This document shows positions 1 to 6,472 of a stretch of DNA of 9,892 bases, piece after piece (positions within the stretch are counted from its first letter, which is position 1; every line of letters starts with the position of its first letter). Source of the stretch: Anaerolineae bacterium (GTDB taxonomy: Bacteria; Chloroflexota; Anaerolineae; UBA1429); the NCBI GenBank assembly GCA_016928125.1, contig JAFGLK010000139.1, positions 1-9,892 of the forward strand. The letters are read 5' to 3'. Under the pieces are notes generated by a model. The model worked only from the letters and a program-made list of their open reading frames with translations, searched no databases and was not told the origin of the DNA. The position numbers were made by a program, and so were the translations under genes.

Positions 1-524
1 CCGGATACCACCGAGGGAAGCGCACCATCCATGCCCGCCGCCACAATGAGCACATCCACTCGGTCCTCCTCGAGCAGGCGACGCAGGGGCTCGAACAGCC
101 GATGCAATCCCGCCACCCCCACGTCATAGACCACATCGACGCGACAGCCCATCTCGCGGCAGACGATGGCCGCCTCCTCGGCGATCGGCTGATCGGACGT
201 GCCGGCGGTGATGACGCCGACAGCCCCACCGGTGACGCCGATTTCGTTGCCATCACGCCGGATAATGGCTGTACGGGAGGCGGGGAACCATTCGTAGCCC
301 TGAGGACCATAGGTTGCGCGCAGCGAAGTCTCCAGCTCGGCCGAGACGCGGCTGAGGATGGCCCGGCCGGCGCGCTCCAGAAAGGCCTGAGCGATGCCCA
401 TGCACTGCTCAACGGTCTTGTTGCTCGCCAAGATGATCTCCGGCACTCCCTTGCGATGCTCTCGGGCGAAATCGGGCCGGACGAATCTGGCGTTGGCAAT
501 CCTATCGCTGTGCGAGATTGTCAT
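1..524 (-). CDS. larB: LarB, nickel-pincer cofactor synthesis (partial, 3' end outside window)
   Basis: LarB carboxylates and hydrolyses nicotinic acid adenine dinucleotide to the dicarboxylated mononucleotide, the first step of nickel-pincer-nucleotide cofactor synthesis (family knowledge). I translated it by hand. 174 full codons are present and the frame stays open at the left edge, so the C-terminal part is missing. Visible features are an N-terminal helical part with HRKGVPEIILASNKTVEQ (residues 23-40, the usual 'R.G.PEV.....KT..Q' of LarB) and the AIR-carboxylase-like core: VTGGAVGVITAGTSDQPIAEEA (97-118) in two parts, with the GTSD signature at 108-111, and AAGMDGALPSVVSG at the edge. 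The ATG at 524 is the first start allowed, since an in-frame TGA lies directly before it. A GGGGAG Shine-Dalgarno precedes it. It overlaps the end of larE by 23 nt, implying translational coupling. PurE is the alternative paralogue but lacks this N-terminal part. Confidence 0.93.
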   Translation of the reverse strand, partial: MTISHSDRIANARFVRPDFAREHRKGVPEIILASNKTVEQCMGIAQAFLERAGRAILSRVSAELETSLRATYGPQGYEWFPASRTAIIRRDGNEIGVTGGAVGVITAGTSDQPIAEEAAIVCREMGCRVDVVYDVGVAGLHRLFEPLRRLLEEDRVDVLIVAAGMDGALPSVVS

Positions 525-1362
525 TCATGCTCCCCATACGATACCCTCTCAGATCAAGCGTCACATAGCTGTACCCAAGCGCCGTCAGCCGCGAGACGAT
601 CTCCTCTCGAACTGCATCGGCGGTCAGCCGTTGCAGATCCGCGACGGGGACCTCGATGCGCGCGATTGGCATGTGGTCGCGGACGCGCAGTTGCTGGATG
701 CCAGTGAGCCGATGCAAGAGCGCCTCGGCCTGCTCGACCCGCAGGAGACCCTCGCGCGACAAGCGGACATCGTAGGGAAAGCGCGTCGCCAAACAGGCAG
801 CCGCCGGAAGCCCCCAGTTAGGGAGGCCTCGCCGCCGCGAGAGCTCCCGGATTTCGCCCTTGGTCAGTCCAGCCTCAGAGAGCGGCGCGCGTACGCTCAG
901 TTCGTGCGCAGCGGCCGTCCCGGGACGATAGTCGTCAAGGTCATCCACATTCTCGCCGTGCACGAGCACGGCCTCGGGCATCTCCTCAGCCAGATAGCCG
1001 AGCAGGGCCTCAAAGCGGGCTCTCTTGCAGTAGTAGCAGCGGCGTGCGTCATTGTCGCGCACCTCTGGGATCGTCAGTTCGTCGAAATCGAGCACCACAT
1101 GCCGCACGCCCAGGGTCTCTGCCAGACTTCGGGCCCGGGCCAGCTCCTCGCGGGGTAGCAGTGGCGAATCGGCCGTCAGCGCCACGACACGATCCACGGG
1201 CAAGACGTCGGTGCACGTCGCCAGCAGAAAAGTGCTATCCACTCCCCCGGAAAAGGCCACCGCCACCGAGCCCATCTGGCGCAAGATGAGCCTCAGGCGG
1301 GCTTCCTTGGCTTGTACTGGGTCTGAAGACAAGTATGCTCTCCCTCGAAAATGCGTGCCCAT
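502..1362 (-). CDS. larE: LarE, ATP-dependent sulfur-inserting enzyme of nickel-pincer cofactor synthesis
   Basis: LarE adenylates the pyridinium dicarboxylate made by LarB and inserts sulfur into it (family knowledge). The 286 aa have a normal length for LarE. The PP-loop ATPase motif SGGVDST is at residues 38-44. Other visible features are RRCYYCKR with Cys109 and Cys112, the segment LPAAACLATRFPY with Cys190, RVRDHMPIARIEVP (226-239) and the typical C-terminal LDLRGYRMGSMN (269-280). Cys190 lies where, as I recall, the sacrificial Cys176 of Lactiplantibacillus plantarum LarE sits. The Cys109/Cys112/Cys190 set leaves room for a cluster-binding type. The start is uncertain. ATG at 1362 has a weak ribosome site, whereas TTG at 1332 (276 aa) follows GAGGGAG at good spacing and gives a family-like N-terminus. 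It is transcribed from a divergent promoter near 1449-1476 and overlaps larB downstream. larA and larC are not in the window. Confidence 0.93.
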   Translation of the reverse strand: MGTHFRGRAYLSSDPVQAKEARLRLILRQMGSVAVAFSGGVDSTFLLATCTDVLPVDRVVALTADSPLLPREELARARSLAETLGVRHVVLDFDELTIPEVRDNDARRCYYCKRARFEALLGYLAEEMPEAVLVHGENVDDLDDYRPGTAAAHELSVRAPLSEAGLTKGEIRELSRRRGLPNWGLPAAACLATRFPYDVRLSREGLLRVEQAEALLHRLTGIQQLRVRDHMPIARIEVPVADLQRLTADAVREEIVSRLTALGYSYVTLDLRGYRMGSMNDNLAQR

Positions 1363-1384
1363 GGGCCATTCTCATCCCCAGCGG

Positions 1385-1398
1385 TGAGCCCGGGCTCA
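1385..1398. repeat. Perfect 14-bp palindrome in the larE leader
   Basis: TGAGCCCGGGCTCA reads identically on both strands. It lies in the predicted larE 5' leader, 22 bp before the ATG at 1362. It could be an operator for a dimeric regulator, or a short RNA hairpin with a CCGG loop. A chance palindrome of this length is possible but uncommon. Function not known. Confidence 0.45.
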
Positions 1399-1414
1399 TA
1401 GGCCAACTCCTCAT

Positions 1415-1432
1415 GCAGTGTGACGACACTGC
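1415..1432. repeat. 7-bp inverted repeat just downstream of the predicted larE transcription start
   Basis: GCAGTGT-GACG-ACACTGC is a perfect 7-bp inverted repeat around 4 bases. It sits about 10 bp downstream of the predicted larE start site, a usual place for a repressor operator or a leader hairpin. No known operator was recognised. Confidence 0.45.
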
Positions 1433-1448
1433 CCACTGGCTTCTTCAG

Positions 1449-1476
1449 ATTATAGGGAGCCTGGGCGACCCGTCAA
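1449..1476 (-). promoter_or_regulatory. Probable sigma-70-type promoter of larE-larB
   Basis: Reading the minus strand, TTGACG (1476-1471) is followed after 16 bp by a perfect TATAAT (1454-1449). This predicts transcription starting near 1442 and a leader of about 80 nt before the larE ATG. Position, orientation and near-consensus boxes support it, but no start site has been measured. Confidence 0.7.
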
Positions 1477-1503
1477 TTGTCACACGAGGCCCTTTTCGCA
1501 TCT

Positions 1504-1532
1504 TTGAGACCGCGCTCAATTCGCGCTATAAT
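1504..1532 (+). promoter_or_regulatory. Probable sigma-70-type promoter of the TauE/SafE gene
   Basis: TTGAGA (1504-1509), a 17-bp spacer and a perfect TATAAT (1527-1532) precede the exporter gene. Transcription would start near 1539, about 40 nt before the ATG. The -35 boxes of this promoter and of the divergent larE promoter are only 27 bp apart, so one bound regulator could affect both. Confidence 0.75.
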
Positions 1533-1579
1533 GTGACCCAATGTTGCCCAGGCGCGAGCTTTGAACCCAGGGAGGGGTC

Positions 1580-2347
1580 ATGCAGGTAACGCTCACCCAG
1601 ATCGTGATCATCCTCGTCTCCGGCCTCGTGGCTGGCTTCGTCAACACCATCGCGGGGGGAGGCTCGTTTCTGACCTTGGCCGCTCTTGAGTTGGCCGGGC
1701 TGCCTGGCGCGCTGGCCAACGGCACCAACCGCGTGGCCGTCGAGGTACAGAACATCATGGCCGTGCTGGGGTTCCGAAGCAAAGGCATCTCGAATCTGCG
1801 CCTCAGCCTGGCGCTGGCGCTGCCTGCCCTTCTAGGCGCCATCCTCGGCGCCTACATCATCATAGATCTGCCAGAGCTTGTGTTTCACCGCGTTCTGGCC
1901 GTGGCCATGCTGATGATGCTGGCCATCCTGATCGTCAATCCCAAGCGCTGGCTAAGCGGGCGCGAGGTAACACTGACCCCGGGGCGTGCCGTCGTCGGAT
2001 TCGTTGCCTTTTTCGCTATCGGCTTTTACGGTGGGGCGATCCAGGCTGGCGTTGGCTTTCTTCTGATCACGGCGCTGGTGCTCGTCGCCGGGCTCGACCT
2101 GGTCAAGACCAACTCACACAAGGTGTTCATCATTGGCACGTACACCCTGTTTGCCCTGCTCATGTTCACGCTGCGGGGACAGGTGAACTGGGTTCTCGGG
2201 CTGGTACTGGCGGTGGGTAATGGCACTGGGGGTTGGGTCGCCAGCCGTCTCTCGGTGGAAAAAGGGGAACGACTGGTGCGTATCGTGCTGGGCGTCATGT
2301 TGGTGGTGCTCACTGTGCGCTATCTCGAACTGATCCCTGGGTTCTAG
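1580..2347 (+). CDS. TauE/SafE-family membrane transporter (sulfite or other anion exporter type)
   Basis: This is a 255-aa integral membrane protein of the TauE/SafE family (PF01925). The family includes exporters of sulfite, sulfoacetate and related anions; the substrate cannot be read from sequence. The two family half-repeats are visible: GFVNTIAGGGSFLTL at residues 19-33 and GFYGGAIQAGVGFLLI at 148-163, each in an N- and C-terminal bundle. ANGTNRVA (46-53) is also characteristic. About eight hydrophobic segments can be drawn, roughly at residues 8-22, 76-97, 103-119, 136-152, 157-172, 183-199, 203-221 and 233-249. The ATG is preceded by GGGAGGGG (1570-1577) and by the promoter at 1504-1532. 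The gene is divergent from larE. Its stop codon overlaps the stop of pyrK, which converges from the right. Family assignment is firm; the link to sulfur metabolism is inference. Confidence 0.92.
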   Translation: MQVTLTQIVIILVSGLVAGFVNTIAGGGSFLTLAALELAGLPGALANGTNRVAVEVQNIMAVLGFRSKGISNLRLSLALALPALLGAILGAYIIIDLPELVFHRVLAVAMLMMLAILIVNPKRWLSGREVTLTPGRAVVGFVAFFAIGFYGGAIQAGVGFLLITALVLVAGLDLVKTNSHKVFIIGTYTLFALLMFTLRGQVNWVLGLVLAVGNGTGGWVASRLSVEKGERLVRIVLGVMLVVLTVRYLELIPGF

Positions 2348-3111
2348 CTCGCACCAACGCCGCTGGCGAACTCGGAGCCACATGCTCTGAGATAGGTGTC
2401 CGCTGCGAACACGGGCCCATCCTGGCATACGAGCAGCTCCCCACAGTGGCAATGGCCGCACACGCCCAAAGCGCACTTCATCTCCCGCTCTGCAGCCACC
2501 CAGCAGGGCAGCTCGAGCTGTATGCTGCGCCGTGCGACGGCCAGTAGCATCGGCTCCGGGCCGCAGGCATAGACCGCGTCGGGCCAGCCAGCCTCAAGCC
2601 AGGCCTCACATGCATCCAAGACTGTGCCCTGCATGCCTTGCGAGCCATCATCGGTGGTCTCGATCACGCTGCAGCCCAGCGCCCGCAGCCACCAGGCCAG
2701 CATCAGCTTGTCGCCCGTGCGAGCACCCACCACTGCCATCACTTCACGGTCGTCGTTTTGGGCTCGTTTAGCCAGCAGCGCCAGCGAAGCCACGCCGCTG
2801 CCGCCCCCAAGCAGGAGCAGCTTGTGCGCTCGGGTCGGGAACCCGCGCCCGTACGGGCCCCGCACCCACAGGCGCGCCCCTGGTTGCATGGCTGCCAGAG
2901 CCCGAGTAAACGGCCCGATCGCCGCCACCGATAGGCTCAGAGGGGCGTCATCCATGAGCGTGAACGGTCGCTCGCCTACACCTGGAAGCCAGACCATCAC
3001 AAACTGACCCGGCTGCGCTGCGAGCGCCCGATCGCCAATGAGCGTCACGCCAGCGCTGCCCTCCCGCACAACCTCGGCCACACACACGACCCGGTAGCCA
3101 CCCTCAGACAT
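2344..3111 (-). CDS. pyrK: Dihydroorotate dehydrogenase B, electron-transfer subunit
   Basis: PyrK passes electrons from the PyrD flavin through FAD and a [2Fe-2S] cluster to NAD+. The 255 aa fit the family. Visible features are the FAD-binding RPFTLMDD (residues 49-56), LWVRGPYGRGF (81-91), the nucleotide-binding LLLLGGGSGVASL (98-110), YACGPEPML (181-189), and the iron-sulfur region with Cys213, Cys218, Cys221 and Cys229 followed by DGPVF. The frame is open further upstream, to 3234, but residues before MSEGGYRVV overlap PyrD and look non-native. The ATG at 3111 overlaps the pyrD stop by 8 nt, as expected for a coupled subunit. The spacing between the third and fourth cysteines is seven residues, shorter than in the Lactococcus PyrK I recall and closer to hydrogenase-gamma/sulfhydrogenase relatives. 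The operon context favours PyrK. Its stop shares CTAG with the convergent exporter gene. Confidence 0.93.
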   Translation of the reverse strand: MSEGGYRVVCVAEVVREGSAGVTLIGDRALAAQPGQFVMVWLPGVGERPFTLMDDAPLSLSVAAIGPFTRALAAMQPGARLWVRGPYGRGFPTRAHKLLLLGGGSGVASLALLAKRAQNDDREVMAVVGARTGDKLMLAWWLRALGCSVIETTDDGSQGMQGTVLDACEAWLEAGWPDAVYACGPEPMLLAVARRSIQLELPCWVAAEREMKCALGVCGHCHCGELLVCQDGPVFAADTYLRACGSEFASGVGAS

Positions 3112-4042
3112 GCGCGCAGCCTCGCAGATCAGCCAGTCGCGCGCAATTCTCCGCCAGCATGAATGCCTCGATCTCGTGAAGGATGCGGGAAAAGGCCTGC
3201 TCGCCCTCGCCACACATGGCTGAGCCCAAGCCAACAGCCGTTGCGCCCGCCATGATCATCTGCAGCACGTGCTCGCCTGTTGAGAGGCCACCTGTGCCGA
3301 TGATCGGGATCCGCACCGCTTGGGCGATCTCATACACGCATCGCACCGCGATCGGGCGCAAGGCCGCTCCCGAGATACCTCCTACTCGATTGGATAGAAT
3401 CGGACGCCGCGCATACACATCGATCAGCATCCCAGGCCCCAGGGTGTTCACCGCGGTCAGCCCATCGGCACCGGCATCCTCGACGGCCCGCGCTACGCCC
3501 ACGATCTCGGGGGCATTGGGCGACAGCTTGACCAGCAGTGGCCCCCCGTACACGGAACGCACGGCCACCACGACGCCGGCCGCCGCATCGGGCTCCAGCG
3601 CAAACGGACGGCCAAACTCGCTCTCGACGTTCGGACACGAGATGTTCAGCTCGATCAGGTCGGGCTCCGCTTCGGCCACGATCTGTGTGGCCTCGCGGAA
3701 TGCCTGGCGACTCTCCCCAAAGACGCTGGCGATCAGCGCCACCCCCAGCGGCTGCAGGCCCGCCTTGGCGCGGCGCAGCCACTCTCGCTGCTGCGCCGCG
3801 CCGGGGTTCGTAAGGCCCACAGCATTGATCAGGCCCGCCTCCCAAGCCAACACCGTCGGATTGGCGTGGCCGCGCCGTGGCTCCAGGCTACACGATTTGG
3901 CGGTCACTGCGCCCGCGCCCGCCCGTGCGACCCGCACGAGCGTCTCTGGACAACTCCCCCAAATGCCAGAGGCCAGCACCAATGGGCTGGGCAGCCGTAT
4001 CCCGCACAGCGCGACGCTCAGATCGGGGCCACCTCCGCTCAC
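3104..4042 (-). CDS. pyrD: Dihydroorotate dehydrogenase B, catalytic subunit (class 1B)
   Basis: This FMN enzyme oxidises dihydroorotate to orotate, the fourth step of UMP synthesis. In class 1B it works with PyrK and NAD+ in the cytoplasm. The 312-aa length is normal. Visible features are LPSPLVLASGIWG near the N-terminus, INAVGLTNPG (72-81), ELNISCPNV (131-139) with the presumed catalytic base Cys136, VKLSPN (171-176), VNTLGPGM (198-205), GGISGAALRPIA (221-232) and the phosphate-binding GTGGLSTGEHVLQMIMAGA (249-267). A cysteine, not a serine, at the active base fits class 1. The start is GTG at 4042. It overlaps the stop of the upstream pyrFE gene as GTGA, a 4-nt overlap, which sets the start. 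It overlaps pyrK by 8 nt at the other end. Confidence 0.96.
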   Translation of the reverse strand: MSGGGPDLSVALCGIRLPSPLVLASGIWGSCPETLVRVARAGAGAVTAKSCSLEPRRGHANPTVLAWEAGLINAVGLTNPGAAQQREWLRRAKAGLQPLGVALIASVFGESRQAFREATQIVAEAEPDLIELNISCPNVESEFGRPFALEPDAAAGVVVAVRSVYGGPLLVKLSPNAPEIVGVARAVEDAGADGLTAVNTLGPGMLIDVYARRPILSNRVGGISGAALRPIAVRCVYEIAQAVRIPIIGTGGLSTGEHVLQMIMAGATAVGLGSAMCGEGEQAFSRILHEIEAFMLAENCARLADLRGCAHV

Positions 4043-5457
4043 GAGCGCGCCTCGGCGTGGCCCAGATAGGCGTACACCTCCTGCGCCTGGGCGGCGCTTA
4101 CTGCGCCCTGCCGCTCCAGAGATCGCACCAGGTCTCGCAACGTCAGGGCCGCATGCAGGCGATAGCCGTGCCCAGCCAGATCCTCTCTCCCGCCCTGCTC
4201 GCGATCGATCAACACCACGACATCCTGCACCACCAGACCGGCCTCCCGCAATGGCTCTATCGCCTCCAGCTTGCTGCCGCCGCTCGAGATCAAGTCATCC
4301 AGCAGCACCACCCGCTCGCCGGCCACATACTCGCCCTCGATCGCGCGGCGCGTGCCATAGCTTTTGGCTTGCCCGCGCGGGTAGATCAGCGGTTCTCCCA
4401 TCTGCAGCGCCACCGCCGTGCCGATGGGCAAACCCGCCAGAGGCACGGCGGCGATACGCGCATATTCCAGGCCCGCCAGCATGTCCGCGTAGACCCGCGC
4501 CACCTGGGAGAGCAGCCGCGGGAAGGTGACCAGGCGACGAAGATCCACGTAGATCGGGGAGATGGCGCCCGAGTGCAACGTGAATCGCCCGAACTGAACG
4601 CAACCGGCCTCGAGCAGCGCCTGCGCAAGGCGATCTATCCGCTGCTCTCCGGCGATCCCTGTGCAGGCGCCAGTTGCCGGCCGCTCTTTGGCCGCATTGA
4701 TCCGGTCCCGCAGCTCCAGGGCGGCCCGCCGCGGATCCTCAGCGTAGAGAATGCCCCGCGAAGAGTTCACCAGGAGGCCCATGCCGTCCGCGCGCAGGCC
4801 AGCGGCCACGGCCGCCTCCAGGTCTCCTCCCTGGGCACCTACGCCCGGAACCAGCAGCCAGGCGTCCGGGGCCTCGCGCCGAATCGCGCCCAGGGCCTGG
4901 GGAAACGTGGCCCCCGCGACCAGACCGATCGCCCTGCCTTGCGCCCAGGCTTGGGCCAGCCGCGCCACATGGCGATAGAGCGGCACCCCATCCTGCTCCC
5001 ACTCTTGAAGCTCGTCGGCGCTGGGATTCGAGGTCTTGCAGAGCACGAACACGCCCTTGTCTGCGTACTCGAGAAAGGGCGCGATCGCATCTCGGCCCAG
5101 ATAGGGCATGAGGGTGACCGCATCCGCGCCCCACCTCTCAAAGACCGCCTGGGCGTAGGCCCGCGCCGTGTTGGCGATGTCCCCACGCTTGGCATCCAGG
5201 ATCACCGGGATATCCTCGGGGACGTGCCTGATCACGTCGATGAGGGCCTCCAGGCCGGCTGTGCCCAACGCCTCAAAGAAGGCGATGTTTGGCTTGTAGG
5301 CGCAGGCGTACTCTGCTGTCAGATCCACGATCGCCCGGCAAAAGGCGCCCATGCCACCATAGCGCGCCGGTATGCTCTCCCTCACCGGATCCAGGCCCAC
5401 ACAGACCAGGCTGTCTCGTTGCGCCGCGCTGGATTCGAGCTTGCCCCAGAATCCCAT
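4039..5457 (-). CDS. pyrFE: Fused orotidine-5'-phosphate decarboxylase / orotate phosphoribosyltransferase
   Basis: This one protein of 472 aa carries the last two steps of UMP synthesis. Residues 1 to about 265 are a group-2 OMP decarboxylase with GLDP (21-24), the catalytic LDAKRGDIANTA (87-98), VPGVGAQGGD (203-212) and SSRGI (232-236) at the phosphate site. Residues of about 272-465 are an orotate phosphoribosyltransferase with FTLHSGAISPIYVDLR (292-307), IYPRGQAKSYGTRRAIEG (358-375) and the PRPP motif VVLLDDLISSGGS (383-395). The order, decarboxylase first, is the reverse of animal UMP synthase. It is known from Chloroflexota and some other lineages. In the catalytic loop the residue after Arg361 is Gly where Salmonella and human enzymes have Lys; the next Lys (364) is kept. 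ATG at 5457 lies 3 nt after the pyrB stop, and the gene overlaps pyrD by 4 nt. Confidence 0.95.
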   Translation of the reverse strand: MGFWGKLESSAAQRDSLVCVGLDPVRESIPARYGGMGAFCRAIVDLTAEYACAYKPNIAFFEALGTAGLEALIDVIRHVPEDIPVILDAKRGDIANTARAYAQAVFERWGADAVTLMPYLGRDAIAPFLEYADKGVFVLCKTSNPSADELQEWEQDGVPLYRHVARLAQAWAQGRAIGLVAGATFPQALGAIRREAPDAWLLVPGVGAQGGDLEAAVAAGLRADGMGLLVNSSRGILYAEDPRRAALELRDRINAAKERPATGACTGIAGEQRIDRLAQALLEAGCVQFGRFTLHSGAISPIYVDLRRLVTFPRLLSQVARVYADMLAGLEYARIAAVPLAGLPIGTAVALQMGEPLIYPRGQAKSYGTRRAIEGEYVAGERVVLLDDLISSGGSKLEAIEPLREAGLVVQDVVVLIDREQGGREDLAGHGYRLHAALTLRDLVRSLERQGAVSAAQAQEVYAYLGHAEARS

Positions 5458-5460
5458 ATC

Positions 5461-6441
5461 CTAAGCCTTTCCGAGAACGGCGGCCAGCAGGGCCATGCGG
5501 ATATACAAACCGTTTTCCATCTGACGGAAATAGGCCGCGCGAGGATCGTCGTCTACATCGTAATGGATCTCCCCTACCCGCGGGAGCGGGTGCATCAGGG
5601 CCATCTTGCGCTTGGCCCGACCCATGAGCTCCCTCGTCACCTCATACGAATCCTTGACGGCCTCGTATTCGCGCAGGTCGCTGAACCGCTCCTTTTGCAC
5701 CCTCGTTATGTAGAGTACATCGGCATGTTCGATGACGCTCTCGATGCTATCGGTCTCCTTCACGGTGCTGCCGGCCTGCTCGAGCTCCTGCCTCAGCTCC
5801 TCGGGCAGGCGCAGCACCTCCGGAGACACAAAGACCTGTCGCGTGTCATAGAGCCTCAGCAGCCGCGCCAGGGAATGGACAGTGCGGCCGTTCCGTAGAT
5901 CGCCCACCATCGCCACCTCGAGCCCATCCAGTGTGCCGAGCTCGGTGTAGATCGTGTACAGGTCAAGCAGGCCCTGTGTGGGATGCTCGCCGATGCCGTC
6001 GCCGGCGCTGATCACCGGCTTGCTGGCATAGCGAGCCGCGACTTCCGAGGCGCCGACCTCCGGGTGGCGTAGCACAACCACATCGGCATAGCATTCGAGA
6101 GTGCGAATCGTGTCGGGCAGCGACTCGCCCTTGCTGACAGACGAGTACTGCACGCCGTGAATGGGAATCACCGACCCGCCCAGGCGCACCATGGCCGCGA
6201 TGAACGATGAGGATGTACGTGTGCTGGGCTCGTAGAATAGATTGGCCAGCACATAGCCCTTGAGCAGATCTGTGGTGCCCACCCGTCGGACGATGCTGCG
6301 CATCTCATCCGCAACCCCGAAAATGTAAGCCAGGTCCTCCTTCGAAAACTGCTGCACCGACACAATGTCTCGGCCATAGAAGCTGCTTCTGCGGTCCGGA
6401 GCCAACCCCACAATCTTCTGGCTGTTCGCATCCCCTGTCAT
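5461..6441 (-). CDS. pyrB: Aspartate carbamoyltransferase, catalytic chain
   Basis: This enzyme joins carbamoyl phosphate and aspartate to carbamoyl aspartate, the first committed step. It has 326 aa, with the usual two-domain chain of about 300 aa preceded by about 20 extra residues. Carbamoyl-phosphate contacts are visible in [12 protein letters not shown] (69-80), SVSKGES (101-107) and [12 protein letters not shown] (153-164). [13 protein letters not shown] (179-191), TRVQKERF (246-253), MHPLPRV (283-289) and [20 protein letters not shown] (299-318) complete the family pattern. The C-terminal half closely recalls the ATC domain of animal CAD. The frame is open upstream to 6525, but ATG 6441 has a strong GGGAGGTGG site (6453-6445) and the upstream residues would run into pyrC. 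No regulatory-chain gene (pyrI) is in the window. It follows pyrC by 31 nt. Confidence 0.96.
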   Translation of the reverse strand: MTGDANSQKIVGLAPDRRSSFYGRDIVSVQQFSKEDLAYIFGVADEMRSIVRRVGTTDLLKGYVLANLFYEPSTRTSSSFIAAMVRLGGSVIPIHGVQYSSVSKGESLPDTIRTLECYADVVVLRHPEVGASEVAARYASKPVISAGDGIGEHPTQGLLDLYTIYTELGTLDGLEVAMVGDLRNGRTVHSLARLLRLYDTRQVFVSPEVLRLPEELRQELEQAGSTVKETDSIESVIEHADVLYITRVQKERFSDLREYEAVKDSYEVTRELMGRAKRKMALMHPLPRVGEIHYDVDDDPRAAYFRQMENGLYIRMALLAAVLGKA

Positions 6442-6444
6442 GTT

Positions 6445-6453
6445 CCACCTCCC
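6445..6453 (-). promoter_or_regulatory. Ribosome binding site that fixes the pyrB start
   Basis: GGGAGGTGG on the minus strand lies 3 nt before the ATG at 6441. It is a long match to the anti-Shine-Dalgarno. It argues for this start over the open upstream frame reaching 6525. Confidence 0.75.
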
Positions 6454-6472
6454 AGCCAAACCCACCAGTGCA

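Larger units (their letters stand above)
1363..1579. other. Divergent intergenic control region between larE and the exporter gene
   Basis: This 217-bp stretch holds no supported gene. It contains the two back-to-back promoters, the palindrome at 1385-1398, the inverted repeat at 1415-1432, and the hexamer TGTGAC at 1419-1424 and 1532-1537, with its complement GTCACA at 1479-1484. The larE side carries an 80-nt leader and the exporter side a leader of about 40 nt. Confidence 0.65.

Noticed and set aside
394..1158. 254-codon plus-strand frame opposite larE
   Set aside because: It is antisense to larE, which has a clear PP-loop and family C-terminus; the frame has no features of its own.
3112..3234. 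Upstream extension of pyrK by 41 codons
   Set aside because: It lies inside pyrD and reads as non-native sequence; the ATG at 3111 gives a normal PyrK N-terminus and an 8-nt coupled overlap.
3183..4529. 448-codon plus-strand frame opposite pyrD and pyrFE
   Set aside because: Low-complexity Pro/Arg/Ser translation, antisense to conserved genes, no family features.
3877..5898. 673-codon open frame on the plus strand opposite pyrD, pyrFE and pyrB
   Set aside because: It runs antisense to three clearly conserved genes, spans their junctions, has no recognisable domain, and is typical of GC-rich mirror frames.
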